Of a stretch of DNA of 8,156 nucleotides, positions 6,125-8,156 are shown piece by piece (positions within the stretch are counted from its first letter, which is position 1; every line of letters begins with the position of its first letter). Location: positions 1 to 8,156 of the forward strand of contig JAUZOX010000100.1 of NCBI GenBank assembly GCA_030706265.1, in the 5' to 3' direction. The position numbers and the translations under genes were made by a program. The notes below the pieces were generated by a model. That model made no database searches. It had not been told where the DNA came from and saw nothing but the letters and a program-made list of their open reading frames with translations. The stretch is from Bacteroidota bacterium. GTDB lineage: Bacteria > Bacteroidota > Bacteroidia > Bacteroidales > Cfx3-03.

Positions 6125-6841
6125 TCATGCGCCGGCTTTCGGAGGATTATTATCACCGCCGCCTGAACCGGGATCAGCCGGTCCGCCGTGACTACCTCCG
6201 CCGCTACCCCTGATATTTCTGGCCTGGAAATAATTTTTACTTAATTCAGCGTGTTTTTTAGAAAGCCCCTGGATAATATTGTCCAATTGGGCGAGAATTC
6301 CATCTGCTTTGGAAAAAATATCACTCAAATCACTTCGGGCGACAACCGATGTCTGACTTTTTGATTCTTTGTTGTCGAGTTTTGAATCGTAATCGGTAAT
6401 TGCCGTCTCAAGCTCGGTGATCTCTTCATCACCCAGGCCGTATTCCGCAAGTTCTTGTTTATGCTGCTTTATTTTCTCGAGGATGATTTTCGCTTTCTTT
6501 GATATGTCTTCATTTGAAAGCACTTTGAGATTGCCCTCGCTTATATCGACAATCGCCTTCAGTTCAAGATCGTTTATATCTACGGCAAGAGCGGTTACCG
6601 TACGGCATCTTCTGGCCAGGGTACCTGCCAGAGCTTCTTTGGCGGAATTTTTCTGGTCAGTTGTTCCAAGTTTGACCGTAGAGTAGACGACGTCGTTTTG
6701 TTTCAGCAGTTCAACCTCGTTTACGAAATTCGAATAGTGCTGCTCAAGTTTTGGATACATTTTGACTATGTCGCCGAACGTATTAACCGTTGATTGAACG
6801 TTCTTGAACATGGTAAATCTGCTTTTTTCCTTGTCATTCAT
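6125..6841 (-). CDS. Uncharacterised helical protein with Gly-rich C-terminal tail
   Basis: 238 residues. It has no signal peptide, no membrane segment and no cysteine cluster, so it is probably cytoplasmic. Residues ~9-205 look almost entirely helical: MFKNVQSTVNTF near the start, GTTDQKNSAKEALAG (60-73), a charged KKAKIILEKIKQHKQELAEYG stretch (115-135, likely coiled coil), ELETAITDYDSKLDN (143-157), and LSDIFSKADGILAQLDNIIQ (172-191). Residues ~211-238 are a flexible tail rich in Gly, Ser and Pro. The layout ('G.T..K..A...L', 'A.YG', 'A...LF...D..L..LD', then 'Y..AR') recalls a widespread uncharacterised family in environmental bacteria that often ends in a Gly/Pro tail; this is from memory. 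The start is fixed by GAAAGGAT 7 nt upstream. It is monocistronic, with its own terminator. It looks intact, unlike its neighbours. Function unknown. Confidence 0.85.
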   Translation of the reverse strand: MNDKEKSRFTMFKNVQSTVNTFGDIVKMYPKLEQHYSNFVNEVELLKQNDVVYSTVKLGTTDQKNSAKEALAGTLARRCRTVTALAVDINDLELKAIVDISEGNLKVLSNEDISKKAKIILEKIKQHKQELAEYGLGDEEITELETAITDYDSKLDNKESKSQTSVVARSDLSDIFSKADGILAQLDNIIQGLSKKHAELSKNYFQARNIRGSGGGSHGGPADPGSGGGDNNPPKAGA

Positions 6842-7316
6842 GATTGATCCTTTCGATCGGATGGAAGATGCAGTTGTAATGATATGTTATTAACAGCAAT
6901 ATAATATATCCACGAAAAAAGCAAATAGAAAAAAATGTAAATTACATAACGACCCGGAAAACAAATAAAAAATTAACCTGGAATAAAGGTGAAATTAAAA
7001 CTAACAATATATCATTTGAGATGAAAGAGATCGACTGAAAATAGACATAGCTGAAAAAAATGGAGAGAAAAAAATCAGGTAAAGAAGAAAACGACCGGAT
7101 TATCATGAAAAAATAATACAAACAATAAGGGCGATTAATATATAATTATTGACCTGTTATTGCAAATGAAACAATATGGAAAGTTGATATATTGACTTCT
7201 CTGAATTACGGCCTGAAATTAAGGTCATGCGGCAGGAGTTTGCAGAAGAAGAAATGGAAAAAAGATATGGAAATATTTTTAGTGATGGAATTTATTAAAG
7301 GATAACGGGAATTTAA
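6842..7316. other. AT-rich intergenic region, no supportable gene
   Basis: About 475 bp of A-rich DNA between the helical-protein gene and the first repeat array. It must hold the leftward promoter of the 238-residue protein, but I could not pick a convincing one in such AT-rich sequence. A short rightward frame (ATG 7228, MRQEFAEEEMEKRYGNIF, stop near 7299) looks protein-like, but it lacks a ribosome site and matches nothing I recognise. Confidence 0.5.
6848..6854 (-). promoter_or_regulatory. Ribosome binding site of the helical-protein gene
   Basis: Read leftward, AAAGGAT lies about 6 nt before ATG at 6841. It supports this start over the internal Met at residue 11. Confidence 0.7.
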
Positions 7317-7385
7317 AAAGGCGACGAAAGATATTCAAATGGGCGGCAAAAAAAAATTGGAAGCATAGCGACAGAAATCAATCGA

Positions 7386-7757
7386 ATGATAAGAAAGTTT
7401 AAAGTAGTATCGGCGGATTTCAATGCTGTGCGGAGAATTACAAAAAAAAAGAAAAAAGATTTTCAAACCACTGCTACGGATTTTCAAACCACTGCTACGG
7501 ATTTTCAAACCACTGCTACGGATTTTCAAACCACTGCTACGGATTTTCAAACCACTGCTACGGATTTTCAAACCACTGCTACGGATATACAAACCACTGC
7601 TACGGATTTTCAAACTACTGCTACGGATTTTCAAACTACTGCTACGGATTTTCAAACTACTGCTACGGATTTCCAAAACAGTGCTACAGATTTCCAAAGC
7701 AGTGTAGAGAAGCAAAAATATCGAAATTATGCAAATTTGGGCTTTTTATCAGTTTAA
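7386..7757 (+). CDS. Possible heptad-repeat protein (DFQTTAT)n
   Basis: 123 codons from ATG 7386 to TAA at 7757; the frame is open back to 7317. Residues ~1-25 are basic (MIRKFKVVSADFNAVRRITKKKKK), then come twelve DFQTTAT-type heptads, then EKQKYRNYANLGFLSV. In this frame several differences between units are silent (TTT/TTC, ACC/ACT, ACG/ACA) or conservative (T to S or N, F to I), and ADFNAV before the array looks like a worn heptad. Both points favour translation in this frame. Against it: no Shine-Dalgarno at the ATG, all other frames of the repeat are also stop-free, and an A9 run (7348-7356) separates it from an upstream in-phase-looking ATG (7339, KDIQMGGKKK). If real it would be a small, polar, possibly fibrous protein. 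I do not recognise a family. Confidence 0.35.
   Translation: MIRKFKVVSADFNAVRRITKKKKKDFQTTATDFQTTATDFQTTATDFQTTATDFQTTATDFQTTATDIQTTATDFQTTATDFQTTATDFQTTATDFQNSATDFQSSVEKQKYRNYANLGFLSV
7458..7709 (+). repeat. Tandem array of twelve 21-bp repeats
   Basis: The unit is GATTTTCAAACCACTGCTACG. Units 1-6 (7458-7583) are identical. Unit 7 has TATAC for TTTTC. Units 8-10 (7605-7667) share one ACC to ACT change. Units 11 and 12 (7668-7709) are clearly worn. All units are exactly 21 bp. The gradient from identical to worn units points to recent expansion at the left end. There are no spacers, so this is not CRISPR. Confidence 0.97.
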
Positions 7758-7802
7758 GAATATCTCTGGAATTTTTGTGCAATTTTTATGTGGTTTGGAA
7801 GA

Positions 7803-7826
7803 GCTTATAAATTTGAAATTATAAGC
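7803..7826. repeat. Perfect 8-bp inverted repeat between the two arrays
   Basis: GCTTATAA (7803-7810) and TTATAAGC (7819-7826) are exact complements around an 8-nt loop (ATTTGAAA). No T-run follows on either strand, so it is not a typical terminator. It lies 5 nt upstream of the ATG at 7831 and could affect translation from it or be a protein-binding site. Confidence 0.55.
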
Positions 7827-7830
7827 GTGT

Positions 7831-8156
7831 ATGAGTTCTGATTACGTTTCTAATAAGAAGATTGAGGAGCAGATAATCCAGAGCCGTCCTGTATTAAAAA
7901 AAGAAGTCTATCATCCCAAAAGAAAGTCCGTCCCAGGAAAAAAGAAGTCCGTCCCAGAAAAAAGAAAGTCCGTCCCAGAAAAAAGAAAGTCCGTCCCAGA
8001 AAAAAGAAAGTCCGTCCCAGAAAAAAGAAAGTCCGTCCCTGGAAAAAAGAAAGTCCGTCCCAGAAAAAAGAAGTCCGTCCCAGAAAAAAGAAGTCCGTCC
8101 CAGAAAAAAGAAGTCCGTCCCAGAAAAAAGAAGTCCGTCCCTGGAAAAAAGAAAGT
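7831..8156 (+). CDS. Possible basic repeat protein, open at the window edge
   Basis: From ATG 7831 the frame is open to the right edge (108 codons, no stop in the window). Residues 1-30 are non-repetitive (MSSDYVSNKKIEEQIIQSRP, then VLKKEVYHPK). After that come KSVPEKR/KSVPGKK heptads, and from about residue 70 a mix of KVRPRKK, RSPSQKK and KEVRPRKK, because unit length changes between 20, 21 and 22 bp shift the frame. The product would be extremely rich in Lys and Arg. No Shine-Dalgarno is visible, and the repeat has no stop in any frame of either strand, so openness alone is weak evidence. The non-repetitive 30-residue start looks protein-like; the array may be a DNA element that has grown into a gene end, or no gene at all. 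Confidence 0.3.
   Translation, partial: MSSDYVSNKKIEEQIIQSRPVLKKEVYHPKRKSVPGKKKSVPEKRKSVPEKRKSVPEKRKSVPEKRKSVPGKKKVRPRKKKSVPEKRSPSQKKEVRPRKKKSVPGKKK
7926..8156. repeat. Tandem array of ~21-bp repeats with a GTCCGTCCC core
   Basis: Twelve units begin at 7926, 7947, 7968, 7989, 8010, 8031, 8053, 8073, 8093, 8113, 8133 and 8155, and the last is cut by the window edge. Unit lengths are 21 five times, then 22, then 20 four times, then 22. The GTCCGTCCC core is unchanged in all complete units, and the purine-only A-rich part carries the length changes and the CAG/CTGG variation. A worn unit (GTCTATCATCCC) sits at 7906-7925. Constant core and elastic spacer suggest constraint on DNA or RNA, not on protein. 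Confidence 0.95.

Noticed and set aside
7137..7165. Leftward sigma70-like promoter, TTGCAA (7165-7160) and TATATT (7142-7137) with 17-bp spacing
   Set aside because: The -35 box is poor, the site is ~295 bp from the nearest start, and such matches are expected by chance in AT-rich DNA.
7335..7715. Leftward 126-codon frame with SSGLKIR heptads
   Set aside because: It is the antisense of the 21-bp array, lacks a ribosome site, and unit differences are less conservative in this frame than in the DFQTTAT frame.
7458..8156. CRISPR array
   Set aside because: Units are directly adjacent with no unique spacers, and the periods of 20-22 bp are too short for repeat plus spacer.

Overview
The window looks like an accessory, decaying stretch of a chromosome from the FCB superphylum (Fibrobacterota, Bacteroidota and relatives). 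The main clue is a large secreted repeat protein that ends in what looks like a type IX secretion (T9SS) type A sorting domain. The DNA is AT-rich outside genes, and most genes read leftward. I cannot name a genus.

Left to right: (1) At 1-140 is the 5' end of an IS66-family tnpA reading rightward, with its Shine-Dalgarno inside a 9-bp hairpin. It stops after about 30 codons, where it is joined to the 3' side of a leftward gene. (2) At 141-1769 and 2091-5042 (minus strand) are two tandem paralogues. Each has a signal peptide, a ~215-residue N-terminal domain and 47-residue LYAGG/AKWDG repeats that should fold as beta-propeller blades. The upstream copy is complete (14 blades plus sorting domain). 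The downstream copy lost the rest of its blades and any sorting domain at the IS66 junction. Their first ~200 bp and ribosome binding sites are nearly identical, while the rest has diverged strongly. (3) At 5285-6080 (minus) are relics: an IS66 tnpA 3' end, an IS66 tnpB with an internal TAG, and a broken frame with weak resemblance to a metallophosphoesterase C-terminus. (4) At 6125-6841 (minus) is an intact helical protein with a Gly-rich tail, followed by a strong terminator. (5) At 7317-8156 are two adjacent but unrelated direct-repeat arrays, both with a period near 21 bp. The first has 12 units and may encode DFQTTAT heptads. The second has units of 20, 21 or 22 bp and runs off the right edge.

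The two secreted paralogues probably act at the cell surface, but nothing here shows a ligand or activity. IS66 fragments in opposite orientations bracket them, which suggests that insertion elements shaped the locus. I found no complete multi-gene system. The least explained parts are the twin ~21-bp arrays and the homogenised 5' ends of the paralogues.
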